DNA of 64,000 bases from an uncultured Elusimicrobia bacterium. Lineage in GTDB: Bacteria; Elusimicrobiota; Elusimicrobia; Elusimicrobiales; UBA9959. This document shows, piece after piece, positions 1 through 8,434 of this stretch. The DNA is taken from assembly GCA_903873295.1 (NCBI GenBank), contig CAIQNV010000020.1, forward strand, positions 1-64,000, written 5' to 3'. The notes under the pieces were generated by a model. It was not told the DNA's origin and made no database searches. It saw only the letters and a program-made list of their open reading frames with translations. Made by a program: the position numbers and the translations under genes. Position 1 is the first letter of the stretch; each line of letters starts with the position of its first letter.

Positions 1-842
1 CCGATCTGCATTTTCGCTTCCTTTACATAGGCGGATTCGTGTATGACCACCGCCCTGGAGAGAGCGTTGGAATTGGTGGAGGACAGGCCGTTAAGACGCA
101 TCGACTTGCCATGGCCGCCGGTATACAGGGCCCCGGTAAGGTAGAAGCCAAGCGAGGAGGCTTTAGATTCGGGCACGTTGCTGAACCTGGTGGCATATCC
201 GTCGCCGTTCGGGTCCGAGCCTTTACCGTGAGCCACATGCATGGCGTGTACCGCCCCGCTCTGCATATCCAGGATGAAAAATCTTTCTTTGCTCGAATGC
301 GCGGCGAAATCCACTATGCCTATATACCTCTTGTTCTTTATTTTATCCGCGTTGGCGTTGAAGTATGCCAGGGCTTTCCGCTTGAGGTCCTCGGGGATGG
401 TCCCGTCCCTGTTCGCGCCGCCGGCGGCGGGCTGCTGGGCCTGCTGCGGGTGCTGGGCGGGCTGGGCCTGTTGGGGCTGCTGGGCGGGCTGCGCTTCCTG
501 GAGCTCGGCGGGGTCTACCGGGGTATAGGCGTAGCTCGCGTCATATTGCTCCTCCGCCTGGTCGTCTTCCAGCGTTCCTTCCACCTGCGGCACTTCCGTG
601 GAAGGGTTCTCTATTTCAATGTCGCCGTTCTGATGGAACAGAAGCTTGAAGAAGTTAATTATCAGCTGGGCGAAGACCGGGGTGGGCGCGATCTCGTACT
701 GCGCAGCGGCGGAGTTCTTTTTGAGGCTTCCGGTGTCTATGGCCATGTTTTCTGAAGACTTGCGCAGCCGCTCTATGCTTTGCGCCATGAGCGGGCCGGA
801 AGAGAGGATAACGGACAGCGCGATGATAATTATCTTTTTCAT
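1..842 (-). CDS. L,D-transpeptidase-like (YkuD_2 type) secreted protein, 3' end cut by window edge
   Basis: The gene reads leftwards from ATG at 842 and runs off the window, so about 280 residues are visible and the C-terminus is missing. It starts with a signal peptide (MKKIIIIALSVILSSGPLMA). Residues about 110-145 are a Pro/Gln/Ala-rich linker with repeated QPAQ-like units. After this comes a domain with KRYIGIVDFAAHSSK, then HVAHGKGSDPNGDGYATRFSN, then SSLGFYLTG and SRAVVIHE. This order matches the 'murein L,D-transpeptidase catalytic domain' family (PF13645). The catalytic Cys region would lie beyond the edge and cannot be checked. The likely role is peptidoglycan cross-link or envelope remodelling outside the inner membrane. 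Family assignment is from memory of the motifs; function is inferred. Confidence 0.82.
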   Translation of the reverse strand, partial: MKKIIIIALSVILSSGPLMAQSIERLRKSSENMAIDTGSLKKNSAAAQYEIAPTPVFAQLIINFFKLLFHQNGDIEIENPSTEVPQVEGTLEDDQAEEQYDASYAYTPVDPAELQEAQPAQQPQQAQPAQHPQQAQQPAAGGANRDGTIPEDLKRKALAYFNANADKIKNKRYIGIVDFAAHSSKERFFILDMQSGAVHAMHVAHGKGSDPNGDGYATRFSNVPESKASSLGFYLTGALYTGGHGKSMRLNGLSSTNSNALSRAVVIHESAYVKEAKMQI

Positions 843-954
843 ATAGTCTCCTGCTTATAGCCTAACAGATTCCCCCGGCTTTTGAATGAGGAATTAGGCC
901 CAGGCGCGTATAGGCCGCAAGTCCTATAAGCGGTTCTGCGGTGCTGCGGTCGGA

Positions 955-1698
955 TCATTTCGCGGGAACGACGGGCGGCTTGACCGCGGCTCCGGGTTTG
1001 GGGGCGCGCCTGACCAGCCAGTGCCTGGGACGGCCCGAGTCCAGGTGGACAAAAGCGGCGTCCGGATAGTAGCCGACGCCTCCCGCATCGATCTTTCTGG
1101 CGTATCCCGCCACCTCCGCGGGGCTGCGGCCGGCGATCCTGATATCGGCCGCCCAGCCCAGCATATGCATGCTGCGGCGCGCCGCTCCGGGCACCCGGCT
1201 GTTCAGCTTTGGCGTGCGGTAGCCGCTTAAAAGTGTAAGCCCGCTCTTTCCAAATCTGTCTTCAGCGGCGTCCAGGATCTCTAAAAGCATGATGGAAACA
1301 GGGGTCTCCCTGCCGGTAAGTCTGCAGCGCATGATCCTCTGTATTTTATTAAGCCCGGCCTGATCGTAAGTGCCGTCCCTTTTGCGGTAGCGGGCGGTCG
1401 TTTTCTCGCCGATGTCCGGGCGGATCAAGGTGAGGCGGCCGTCGCCTCCAAGGTTCACCGGCTCCGGGGGGTGCGCCTTCGCTCCGCGGATGAATACATA
1501 GGTCTCCGGATCGCCTTCCTCCAGTTCTATCACTTCGGCCTCGGTCACTTCCGGCGGCGCGGGCACGGAGTCGAGCATGGAGGTGAACTGCTCTATAAGC
1601 TCCGAGGCGCTTATCTCCTTGTCCTGCGCGGCCCGGCTCCCCGTTCCCGGGTAAAATAAGATAAATATCGCGGCGGAAAAAACGGCGGAACGTCTCAT
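955..1698 (-). CDS. Secreted M15/DUF882 (YcbK-like) peptidoglycan peptidase
   Basis: 247 residues with an N-terminal signal sequence (residues about 1-23). The C-terminal half carries the M15-type zinc peptidase pattern: LLSGYRTPKLN, then SMHMLGWAADIRI supplying His and Asp ligands, then FVHLDSGRPRHW supplying the last His. This is the DUF882/YcbK arrangement, related to D-alanyl-D-alanine carboxypeptidases such as MepM/VanY relatives. The N-terminal half (residues about 30-110) is not recognised. It lies 112 bp downstream of the start of the L,D-transpeptidase-like gene on the same strand, so the pair may serve cell-wall remodelling together. The exact bond cleaved cannot be read from the sequence. 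Confidence 0.85.
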   Translation of the reverse strand: MRRSAVFSAAIFILFYPGTGSRAAQDKEISASELIEQFTSMLDSVPAPPEVTEAEVIELEEGDPETYVFIRGAKAHPPEPVNLGGDGRLTLIRPDIGEKTTARYRKRDGTYDQAGLNKIQRIMRCRLTGRETPVSIMLLEILDAAEDRFGKSGLTLLSGYRTPKLNSRVPGAARRSMHMLGWAADIRIAGRSPAEVAGYARKIDAGGVGYYPDAAFVHLDSGRPRHWLVRRAPKPGAAVKPPVVPAK

Positions 1699-1932
1699 CT
1701 TGACATTATTCTACCAATAAAAACGGACGCGGGCGGAGCGGGCGCGCGGATAATGGAGCTCCCTTACGGCGATCGGCCGGCCCTCCGGCGAAAGGGGAAA
1801 AGGATCTCCGCTGAGGCGGGAAAAAGCGGCCCGGCGCTGAAAGGCCCGGTCTCAAAGTGGTAGAATTAAGTCCGGGTTATTTAGCGGAGCCGGAGTCTGT
1901 GTGCGGCGGGGGCCGCGGCAGGAGGAGCGGAT

Positions 1933-2526
1933 ATGCTTAAAATAACGGCTTTTAACGGCAGCGCGCGCAGGGACGGGAATACCGCCATTCTGCTGAATAC
2001 GGTTCTGGCGGAACTTATGGGGCGGGGGTTTGAAACGGAACTGGTCCAGCTCGCGGGCAAACCGCTGCGGGGGTGTACGGCCTGCAGAGGCTGCTTTGAG
2101 AACAAGGATAAAAAATGCGTCCAGCCTGACGACGGGCTGAACGGCTATCTTGAGAAGATGGAAGCCTCCGCCGGGATCCTGATAGGGTCGCCCACCTATT
2201 TCGCGGACGTGAGCAGCGATACCAAGGCGCTTATAGAGCGGGCTGGCTATGTCAGCATGGCCAACGGCGGGCTGTTCCGGCGCAAGGCCGGAGCCGCGGT
2301 GGTGGCGGTCAGGCGCGGCGGGGCCGTGCACGCTTTCGACACTATTAACCATTTCTTTACCATAAGCCAGATGATGATCCCCGGCTCCAATTACTGGAAC
2401 GTGGGAGTGGGGCGCGCCATAGGCGAAGTGGAGAGCGATATTGAAGGCATGGCCACCATGAAGGTGCTCGGTGAGAATATGGCCTGGCTGCTTTCAAAAC
2501 TGCACGGCCTGCCGGAAAAAATTTGA
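1933..2526 (+). CDS. NAD(P)H-dependent FMN reductase, flavodoxin-fold family
   Basis: 197 residues. The N-terminus has the flavin phosphate-binding loop FNGSARRDGNTAILL, followed by a CTACRGCF segment and the SPTYFADVS loop typical of NADPH-dependent FMN reductases (PF03358, iron-sulfur flavoprotein-like branch). The Cys cluster C48/C51/C54 region followed by C67 resembles the compact cluster of iron-sulfur flavoproteins, but Cys spacing alone does not prove a cluster. A strong Shine-Dalgarno (GGAGGAG) precedes the ATG. It likely transfers electrons from NAD(P)H to FMN or to small acceptors in the cytoplasm. The physiological partner is unknown. Confidence 0.85.
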   Translation: MLKITAFNGSARRDGNTAILLNTVLAELMGRGFETELVQLAGKPLRGCTACRGCFENKDKKCVQPDDGLNGYLEKMEASAGILIGSPTYFADVSSDTKALIERAGYVSMANGGLFRRKAGAAVVAVRRGGAVHAFDTINHFFTISQMMIPGSNYWNVGVGRAIGEVESDIEGMATMKVLGENMAWLLSKLHGLPEKI

Positions 2527-2605
2527 CGCCGGCGGCGTGAAAACAACAGGCCTGCCTGCGGGCGGCCGGGCAACAGGAAAAAGACACTCTGCTTAGGGAG
2601 TCAGA

Positions 2606-3253
2606 ATGGCAAAACTGGAACACCAGATAAAGCTTATCGAGATGCTGCGGGAGTTCACCGGCAGGGTCCCCACGGCTTATGCCAGCCAGATGGAGTTCTT
2701 CATTATTATTCTCAATAATATGTCGGAGCATCTGGTCGACCTGAAGAAAGAGACGCTGAAGGAGACCTGCGATAATTTCTGCGCGAAGCTCGACAGGGGT
2801 TCCGTGTCGGGCGAAACGCTGGCGGAGTTCAAGAGCAGTCTGGACAAGCTCGTTTCGGAGAAAGACTTCAGGATGGTCTGCGGGTTCATGATCGGCAGCA
2901 AAGGGCTGATCAGGAAAAGACTTTCCGAGCTCGCGCCCGTCTCGCTTTTATCGGAAGAGAGAAAAAGGGAGCGCAAGGACCCCGACGCCGACAGATATAT
3001 AGCGGAAACATACTCGAGGCTGGGTTTTGCTTCCCTGGTCAGCGGGCTGCTCGGCATGCCGGACGAGCGGGCGACCGACGCGGCGCTGCTGAAAGCTAGG
3101 GAGGCGGTCGCGGAATACTGCTGTCTTTACCGCATCCCGCTCAACGAAAGCGACACTTTAAGCCCGTTCTCGCTGTCGTGCGTGGACGCGGTGATATCGG
3201 CGAACTATCGCCTCCTGTCCAACATCCGCAAAGCGCGGGCCGGCGGAAAATAG
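2606..3253 (+). CDS. Hypothetical cytoplasmic protein, family not recognised
   Basis: 215 residues, no signal peptide and no membrane segment. The sequence is helical and charged, with a Lys/Arg/Glu-rich stretch (about residues 110-130, SEERKRERKDPDADR) and a few Cys (C50, C54, C92, C174, C175, C191) in no recognisable metal pattern. It has a good ribosome site (GGGAG) and follows the FMN reductase by 79 bp on the same strand, so co-transcription is possible. It is probably a real gene, since codon use matches its neighbours. I cannot name a family or a function. Confidence 0.7.
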   Translation: MAKLEHQIKLIEMLREFTGRVPTAYASQMEFFIIILNNMSEHLVDLKKETLKETCDNFCAKLDRGSVSGETLAEFKSSLDKLVSEKDFRMVCGFMIGSKGLIRKRLSELAPVSLLSEERKRERKDPDADRYIAETYSRLGFASLVSGLLGMPDERATDAALLKAREAVAEYCCLYRIPLNESDTLSPFSLSCVDAVISANYRLLSNIRKARAGGK

Positions 3254-3265
3254 CGCCGGGGGGGG

Positions 3266-3395
3266 GCCGGGCATGGGGTTGCCCATTCCGCCGCGCAGGA
3301 ACCCTTGCGTGGTTCCCCCCGAAGCGGGGCCCCCTTCCGCAAAGCGGCTACAGGGCAACCCCATGCCCGGCCGGTATCCAGGCTAAACCCGGAAG
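3266..3395 (+). repeat. Dispersed intergenic inverted repeat, family A copy 1 (core flipped)
   Basis: A perfect 19-bp inverted repeat (3266-3284 with 3353-3371, beginning GCCGGGCATGGGGTTGCCC) encloses a GC-rich core, followed by the tail CCAGGCTAAACCCGGAAG. The same element recurs at 17805-18064, 52461-52592 and, reversed, at 54181-54433. In this copy the core is inverted relative to the tail compared with the other three. No coding sequence is visible in it. Confidence 0.85.
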
Positions 3396-3436
3396 CCGCT
3401 TTATTCGCTGAAAAGGACAGCCGGGATTTTTATTTG

Positions 3437-3467
3437 TATAATTAAAAATAAGATTTTCGCGAAAATC
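3437..3467 (+). promoter_or_regulatory. -10 box and 16-bp palindrome upstream of the PLP-enzyme operon
   Basis: A consensus -10 hexamer TATAAT lies at 3437-3442. Ten bases further on is a perfect palindrome GATTTTCGCGAAAATC (3452-3467), near the expected start of transcription and just before the GGAGG ribosome site. No convincing -35 box is seen. The position suits a repressor operator, but no regulator is known. Confidence 0.5.
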
Positions 3468-3483
3468 ATACGGAGGAACTACA

Positions 3484-4932
3484 ATGGCCAGGCTCAAGGT
3501 AAATCCGGCGGTGGTTAAGAAGAACGCGGCGCTGTGCCGCAAGCGCAAGATCGTCATCCCCACTTTCGCGCAGATGAAGAACCCGGACCTTATTCCGGCC
3601 GGGGTGAAGAAAGCGCTCAAGCCCGTCGGGCTCTGGGACATCAATCCCGTCAATCTTTTTCGCATCAACTGGCACAACGACCACAACACCGGCCTCTTCG
3701 GCGAGGTCAACTACCTCGAGATCCCCAAAGAAATAACCGGCATCGACACCCGCATCGTCGCCATCGTCGGCAAATACTTCCCCACCGGCGCGCACAAGGT
3801 CGGCGCCGCTTTCGGCTGCCTGGCCCCGCAGCTCGTCACCGGCCAGTTCGACGCCGAAGCCCAGAAAGCCGTCTGGCCCTCCACCGGCAATTACTGCCGC
3901 GGCGGCGCCTTCGATTCCAAGCTGCTCGGCACCACGCCCATCGCCATCCTCCCCGAAGGCATGAGCAAAGAGCGCTTCGACTGGCTTAAAGAGATAGGCT
4001 CCGAAGTGATAGCCACCCCCGGCACCGAATCCAACGTTAAAGAGATTTACGACAAATGCTGGGAAATAAAGAAGACCCGCAAAGACTGCGTCATCTTCAA
4101 CCAGTTCGAAGAGATGGGGAACCCCACCTGGCATTATCACGTCACCGGCGCCGCCCTCGAAGAAGCTTTCAACGCCATAAAGGGCCCCAAGAGCCGCCTC
4201 GCAGCCTTCACCTCCGCCACCGGCTCCGCCGGAACCATCGGCGCCGGCGACTACCTGAAGAAAAAATTCCCCGGCATGAAGATCGTGGCCTCCGAGGCCC
4301 TGCAGTGCCCCACCATCCTCAATAACGGCTTCGGCGAGCACCGCATAGAGGGCATCGGCGACAAGCATATCCCCTGGGTGCACAATGTCAGGAACACGGA
4401 TGTGGTAACCGCCATCGACGACGAGGCCTGCGTGCGCATAGCGCGCCTCTTCAACGAGCCCGAAGGCAAAAAAGTCCTCGCCCAGTACGGCGTGAAGAAA
4501 GAAGTCATCGAGCAGCTCGGCCTGCTCGGCTTCTCCGGCATCTCAAACCTCCTCAGCGCCATTAAGACCGCCAGACATTTCGAAATGGGCAAGGACGACG
4601 TCATCGTCACCGTGTTCACCGACTCCATGGAGCTTTACGGCTCCCGCCTGAAAGAGATGGAGAAGGAAATGGGCAAGTACACCCGCGAGAACGCGCTCGT
4701 GGATTTAGAGCGCCGCCTGCTCGGCTGCACCACCGATCATATGAAGGAGCTCACCTACGCCGACCGCAAGGCCGTGCACAACCTCAAGTATTTCACCTGG
4801 GTGGAGCAGCAGGGCCGCACCTCCGACGAGCTGCGGCAGCTCTGGGACCCGTCCTTCTGGGACGAGACCTTCGCGCGCGTCGGCGAGTACGACAGGCTGA
4901 TAGAAGAATTCAACAGGGAAGTCGGGCTCTAA
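3484..4932 (+). CDS. PLP-dependent fold-type II lyase-like enzyme (cysteine synthase / TrpB-related)
   Basis: 482 residues. The Schiff-base lysine is most likely K105 in PTGAHKVGAAFG, a TrpB-like version of the cysteine synthase motif. A Gly-rich phosphate-binding loop appears as TSATGSAGTIGAG. The protein matches the long 'PLP-dependent protein, beta subunit' family found in many anaerobes. Members are annotated as cysteine synthase-like but, as far as I recall, the substrate is not settled. The C-terminal ~100 residues are an extra charged helical region absent from ordinary CysK. It is the first gene of a tight operon with the CpXC protein (1-base overlap) and a tRNA nucleotidyltransferase-like gene. 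A strong GGAGG site supports the start. Confidence 0.82.
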   Translation: MARLKVNPAVVKKNAALCRKRKIVIPTFAQMKNPDLIPAGVKKALKPVGLWDINPVNLFRINWHNDHNTGLFGEVNYLEIPKEITGIDTRIVAIVGKYFPTGAHKVGAAFGCLAPQLVTGQFDAEAQKAVWPSTGNYCRGGAFDSKLLGTTPIAILPEGMSKERFDWLKEIGSEVIATPGTESNVKEIYDKCWEIKKTRKDCVIFNQFEEMGNPTWHYHVTGAALEEAFNAIKGPKSRLAAFTSATGSAGTIGAGDYLKKKFPGMKIVASEALQCPTILNNGFGEHRIEGIGDKHIPWVHNVRNTDVVTAIDDEACVRIARLFNEPEGKKVLAQYGVKKEVIEQLGLLGFSGISNLLSAIKTARHFEMGKDDVIVTVFTDSMELYGSRLKEMEKEMGKYTRENALVDLERRLLGCTTDHMKELTYADRKAVHNLKYFTWVEQQGRTSDELRQLWDPSFWDETFARVGEYDRLIEEFNREVGL

Positions 4933-5579
4933 TGGCTACCAAGGGCGTTTTCAGGGTAGAGTGCCCCTACTGCGGCGAGAGCTTCGACGCCGATTTCTGG
5001 ACCGTGGTCCGCGGCGACCGCGACCACGACGTTAAAGAGCTCATTCTCAGCGGCGAGTTCGACCTGCTGCTCTGCCCCAAGTGCGGGGAGATGCTGCAGC
5101 ACTCGGAGCCTTTCCTTTACATAGACCCCCCCAGGGATATCCTGGCCTTCGTAATGCCCGAATCCTACGAGGCGGAAAAGGATAAATGGATAGCCCGCAT
5201 GCAGGCCGATTATGAGCCCGTGCGCGCCGCGCTGACCGCCGGCCAGGGCCTGACCGGGGAGCCGCTTTGCTTCTTCGGGCTGGGACAGCTTGCCGCCGTG
5301 CTCGAGAGCGACCGCGACCGCGAGGAAGAGACCGAGGTGCTGGAATTCATGGCCCGCGAGGACGGCCTGCGCCTGCTGCCCGTAAAACCAGCCGCAGCGC
5401 GCGAGCTGGACCTGCCCTTCACTATTCCCGTGAGAGCGGGCATGACCGGCCGCGCCGCCGCTCTCAGCGCCGCCGAAGGCCTGTACGCGAAAAACGACGC
5501 TCTGCCCCGCCTTAAGAAGCTTGTGGACTTTCTTAAGACCCCCGGCAGCGAAACTGTGCCCTTCCTGAAAAAGAAATGA
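4932..5579 (+). CDS. CpXC-domain zinc-binding protein
   Basis: 215 residues. The N-terminus has paired CxxC motifs (CPYC at about 11-14 and CPKC at about 48-51) with the context expected of the CpXC family (PF14353). That family is thought to bind zinc and has no established function. The C-terminal half is unassigned. Its ATG overlaps the stop of the PLP enzyme by one base (TAATG), so translation is probably coupled. The tight pairing suggests a shared task, perhaps amino-acid or sulfur handling, but the sequence gives no direct support for that. Confidence 0.78.
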   Translation: MATKGVFRVECPYCGESFDADFWTVVRGDRDHDVKELILSGEFDLLLCPKCGEMLQHSEPFLYIDPPRDILAFVMPESYEAEKDKWIARMQADYEPVRAALTAGQGLTGEPLCFFGLGQLAAVLESDRDREEETEVLEFMAREDGLRLLPVKPAAARELDLPFTIPVRAGMTGRAAALSAAEGLYAKNDALPRLKKLVDFLKTPGSETVPFLKKK

Positions 5580-6454
5580 AACTCGTCCCGCTGAACGACC
5601 GCCCGCTGCTTGAGAAAGCCGCCGCGCTGGCCGACGCCGCGGGACTCGGGCTTTACGCCGTGGGCGGCTGCGCCCGCGACTGGGCCAGGGGACGCGAGAG
5701 CGCCGATATAGATTTTCTGCTGAGCGGGGACGCCGCGGCCGTGATAGAGGGCATGGAAAAAGAGTATGGCGGGCGGCACCAGAAGTTTGCGCCTTTTCTT
5801 ACCGTCAGATATTTTTCGTCGCAGGGCAGGCGGCTGGATTTTGCCGGGTTCCGCAGGGAAACCTACTCCAAGCCCGCGGCCCTGCCGACGGTTTCTGCCG
5901 CCGCCTCGGCCGAAGAGGACCTGAAGCGGCGCGATTTCGCCTGCAACGCCATGGCCGTGCGGCTGAACGGCCCGGAGGCCTTCCGCCTGCTCGACCCGTA
6001 CAGGGGCCTTGAGGATATAAAGTCCGGGCTGGTGCGCGTGCTGCACGAGAAAAGTTTTGCGGACGATCCCACCCGCGTTTTTAGGGCGGCGCGCTTTTGC
6101 GGCCGCCTCGGCTGGCGCCTGGAGTCCGGCACCCGGGAGCTGGCGCTTGCCGCGGTCGGGGCCGGGTTCCCCGGTTTGCTCTCGCGCGAAAGACTGCGCA
6201 ATGAGCTGGTGAAAATATTGCAGGAAAAAGACCCGCTGCCGGCCCTGGAGATCCTGCGGGGGCTGGGCGCCCTTGTCTTTCTCCATCCCTCTTTTGTGTT
6301 TGACCGGTCCGTGGCCAGGCAGGAGGGGGCGCGGGAGCGCGTCGCCGCGCTGGCGGCCCTGATGGGGCCGGCCGGGAAGGAATTCGTGGAGGGGCTGAGG
6401 TTTTCGGGCAAGGAAACGGCCGGGATCCTGCGGCTTGCCGCGGCGCTGCGGTAG
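5576..6454 (+). CDS. tRNA nucleotidyltransferase / poly(A) polymerase family protein
   Basis: 292 residues. The head domain has the class II nucleotidyltransferase pattern: VGGCARDW near residue 28, then ADIDFLL with the two metal-binding aspartates. RRDFACNAMA (about 119-128) and DPYRGLEDI follow, with DDPTRVFRAARF in the neck region. This is the CCA-adding enzyme / PcnB superfamily. It is shorter than typical CCA enzymes (about 400 or more) and has no C-terminal HD domain. Whether it adds CCA, adds only part of CCA, or polyadenylates cannot be decided here. The start overlaps the CpXC stop by four bases (ATGA). The tRNA-Arg in this window encodes its own CCA. Confidence 0.85.
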   Translation: MKLVPLNDRPLLEKAAALADAAGLGLYAVGGCARDWARGRESADIDFLLSGDAAAVIEGMEKEYGGRHQKFAPFLTVRYFSSQGRRLDFAGFRRETYSKPAALPTVSAAASAEEDLKRRDFACNAMAVRLNGPEAFRLLDPYRGLEDIKSGLVRVLHEKSFADDPTRVFRAARFCGRLGWRLESGTRELALAAVGAGFPGLLSRERLRNELVKILQEKDPLPALEILRGLGALVFLHPSFVFDRSVARQEGARERVAALAALMGPAGKEFVEGLRFSGKETAGILRLAAALR

Positions 6455-6457
6455 GCC

Positions 6458-8434
6458 TCAGCCGCCGCCCTTCTTTTCCCCGGTTTCGCCGGGGTTTTCT
6501 ATCTTGGGGTTGCGGGCGAAGTCCTGCAATTTGGAGGTGAGCACCGCCGCGCGCTTGACCGCCTCTATTATCCGCGAGATCTCCGTCTTTATCGGGCTTG
6601 TGGCCGGCAGGTCGTCGTCTATCAGGGTGGCGTAGCCGCTTATCGCGGCCAGGGCGTTGTTAAAGTCATGCGCTATGGGCCTGGTCACCAGGCTCACCGC
6701 TTCGGCGGCCTGGGTAAGCGCCAGTTCCGTCTCCATCCTCTTCAGGTCGGTAATGTCCCGGGCTATGCCCAGCAGGCCCATGGTTTCCCCGTTTATTCCT
6801 TTGAGGGGGGTCTTGATGATGTTGACATAGCGGCTGCCCCCGGGGAAGGGATGGTGATAATTAAGCGACATGGTTTTTCCGGTGCGCACCGCTTCGCTGT
6901 CCGTGCGGAAGATCTCCGCAGCGGTTTCGGGGGGTAAATAATCCGGATCGGCGCTGCCTATCATGTTAACGGCGTCGGTCCCCATCAGGTCCGCGCAGGC
7001 CTTGTTGACCTTTATGTACATCCCGTTCATATCTTTTATGAAGATGGCGTCATTGGCCGTGTCGAAGACCATGCGCATCAGCGCTTCGCTTTCTTTCAGC
7101 CGTATTTCCATGGCGCGCTGCTCGGTCACGTCGCGTATCGCCCCGGTGACGTAGGCCGGTTTGCCGCCCTCGAACACTATGCCGCTCTTCTGCTCGGCGT
7201 AGAAGTAGGAGCCGTCTTTTTTTCTTATCCGGTATGGCAGAACGGGCAGCGTCCTGCCGGTCCTTATGGCATTGTCGAAAGCTTTGGCTACAAATTCTTT
7301 ATCGTCCGGGTGGGCGAAATCCGTCGCGAGGCGGCCCAGCATCTCGGCCGGGGTGTAGCCGTAGTCTTCGGCCCTGGGGCTCATGTAGGTTATCCTGCCG
7401 TCCAGCCCCGCAGTGTAAATAATGTCCTTTGAGGAGGAGATGATGGCCCTGAACCTGATATCTTCGCCGCGCTGCCGGTTCTCCTCCAGCCTGCGCTGAA
7501 GTATCATGGCGTAGACGCGGGCCAGCTTCTGGGCCGTCTCAAGGGCGGCGGGGCCGTAGTCGCCGGCCGGGTTGGCCAAAGCCAGCATGCCCAGCAGTTT
7601 GCGCCCGGACAGGGCCGGGACGCCCAGGAATTTGTCTATTTTTAAGTGGCCCCGCGGGAGGCCGGCGGCCCGCCTGTCGCCCCGGGCCTTATTGGTAAGC
7701 AGCGGCTTTTTGCGCTTCAGCACCCAGCCCCAGAGGCCGGTGAATTTCTTGAACACCACCGGTTTTTCAGCCAGCTGGCACTGGTCCCAGGCTTCGCTGG
7801 TCAGGGAAGGCACGAGCAGCTGGCCGCTGGCCGGGTCTATATATCCGGTAAAGCCGAAGGAGCTGCCTGTCAGGCGGCGGGCCTCGTCCAGCACGGCGCG
7901 GGAAATTTCTCTGGTGGAGATATTGGGGAAAGAGAGGTAAAGCTCCTCGATGTGTTTTACCGACGACGAAAGGTCGCGCTCGAAAGCGAGATCGGAATCG
8001 CGCTTTTCTCCGGAGATCCTTGCCTCTATTATCCTGGCGGCCGTTTCAATAAGCCTGGCCGCCTCCTCCGCCGCCCGCGGCGGTTTCTCCAGGCGGGCGG
8101 TCAGGCGTCCGGCCCAGGTTCCGCCGGGCCGCAGATCGGCCATGAAAAAGATATTCTTCCGCGACGCCCGGGCGGGTTTTTTCAAGCCGGCCAGGATGCG
8201 GCGTCTTTCCGCCGCGGACGCGTTGCGGAAAACTGCCAGCGGCTTTCCGCCCGGGCCGTCAAGCGTTATAGCGAGCGTCGCTTTACCGCCAAAGCCGCCC
8301 GGGCCGGCCAGTATCCTGATTATTTTTTTCAGGAAAGGCTCGAAATTATCCGGCGCAAAAGCGGCCAGCAGCAAGGCCTGCATGGCTTTGCCGAAAACCG
8401 CCGCGTTCTGGTCTGTAGAGCCGGAAGCGTTCAT
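6458..8434 (-). CDS. GAF-PAS-PAS sensor protein with His-box but no ATPase domain
   Basis: 658 residues, no membrane segment. Domains in order: an unassigned N-terminus (1-150), GAF (about 160-320, GSSFGFTGYIDP to GMLALANPAG), PAS (about 340-450 with PAC), a second PAS (about 455-570), then a dimerisation/His-box (TRPIAHDFNNALAAISGY, His near 595). The protein stops about 50 residues later, so the HATPase_c domain with N, G1 and G2 boxes is missing. The next gene on the opposite strand begins only 4 bp away, so no hidden ATPase segment follows. The start overlaps the response-regulator stop, so the two genes are coupled. It may be phosphorylated by another kinase or act by binding only. Confidence 0.85.
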   Translation of the reverse strand: MNASGSTDQNAAVFGKAMQALLLAAFAPDNFEPFLKKIIRILAGPGGFGGKATLAITLDGPGGKPLAVFRNASAAERRRILAGLKKPARASRKNIFFMADLRPGGTWAGRLTARLEKPPRAAEEAARLIETAARIIEARISGEKRDSDLAFERDLSSSVKHIEELYLSFPNISTREISRAVLDEARRLTGSSFGFTGYIDPASGQLLVPSLTSEAWDQCQLAEKPVVFKKFTGLWGWVLKRKKPLLTNKARGDRRAAGLPRGHLKIDKFLGVPALSGRKLLGMLALANPAGDYGPAALETAQKLARVYAMILQRRLEENRQRGEDIRFRAIISSSKDIIYTAGLDGRITYMSPRAEDYGYTPAEMLGRLATDFAHPDDKEFVAKAFDNAIRTGRTLPVLPYRIRKKDGSYFYAEQKSGIVFEGGKPAYVTGAIRDVTEQRAMEIRLKESEALMRMVFDTANDAIFIKDMNGMYIKVNKACADLMGTDAVNMIGSADPDYLPPETAAEIFRTDSEAVRTGKTMSLNYHHPFPGGSRYVNIIKTPLKGINGETMGLLGIARDITDLKRMETELALTQAAEAVSLVTRPIAHDFNNALAAISGYATLIDDDLPATSPIKTEISRIIEAVKRAAVLTSKLQDFARNPKIENPGETGEKKGGG

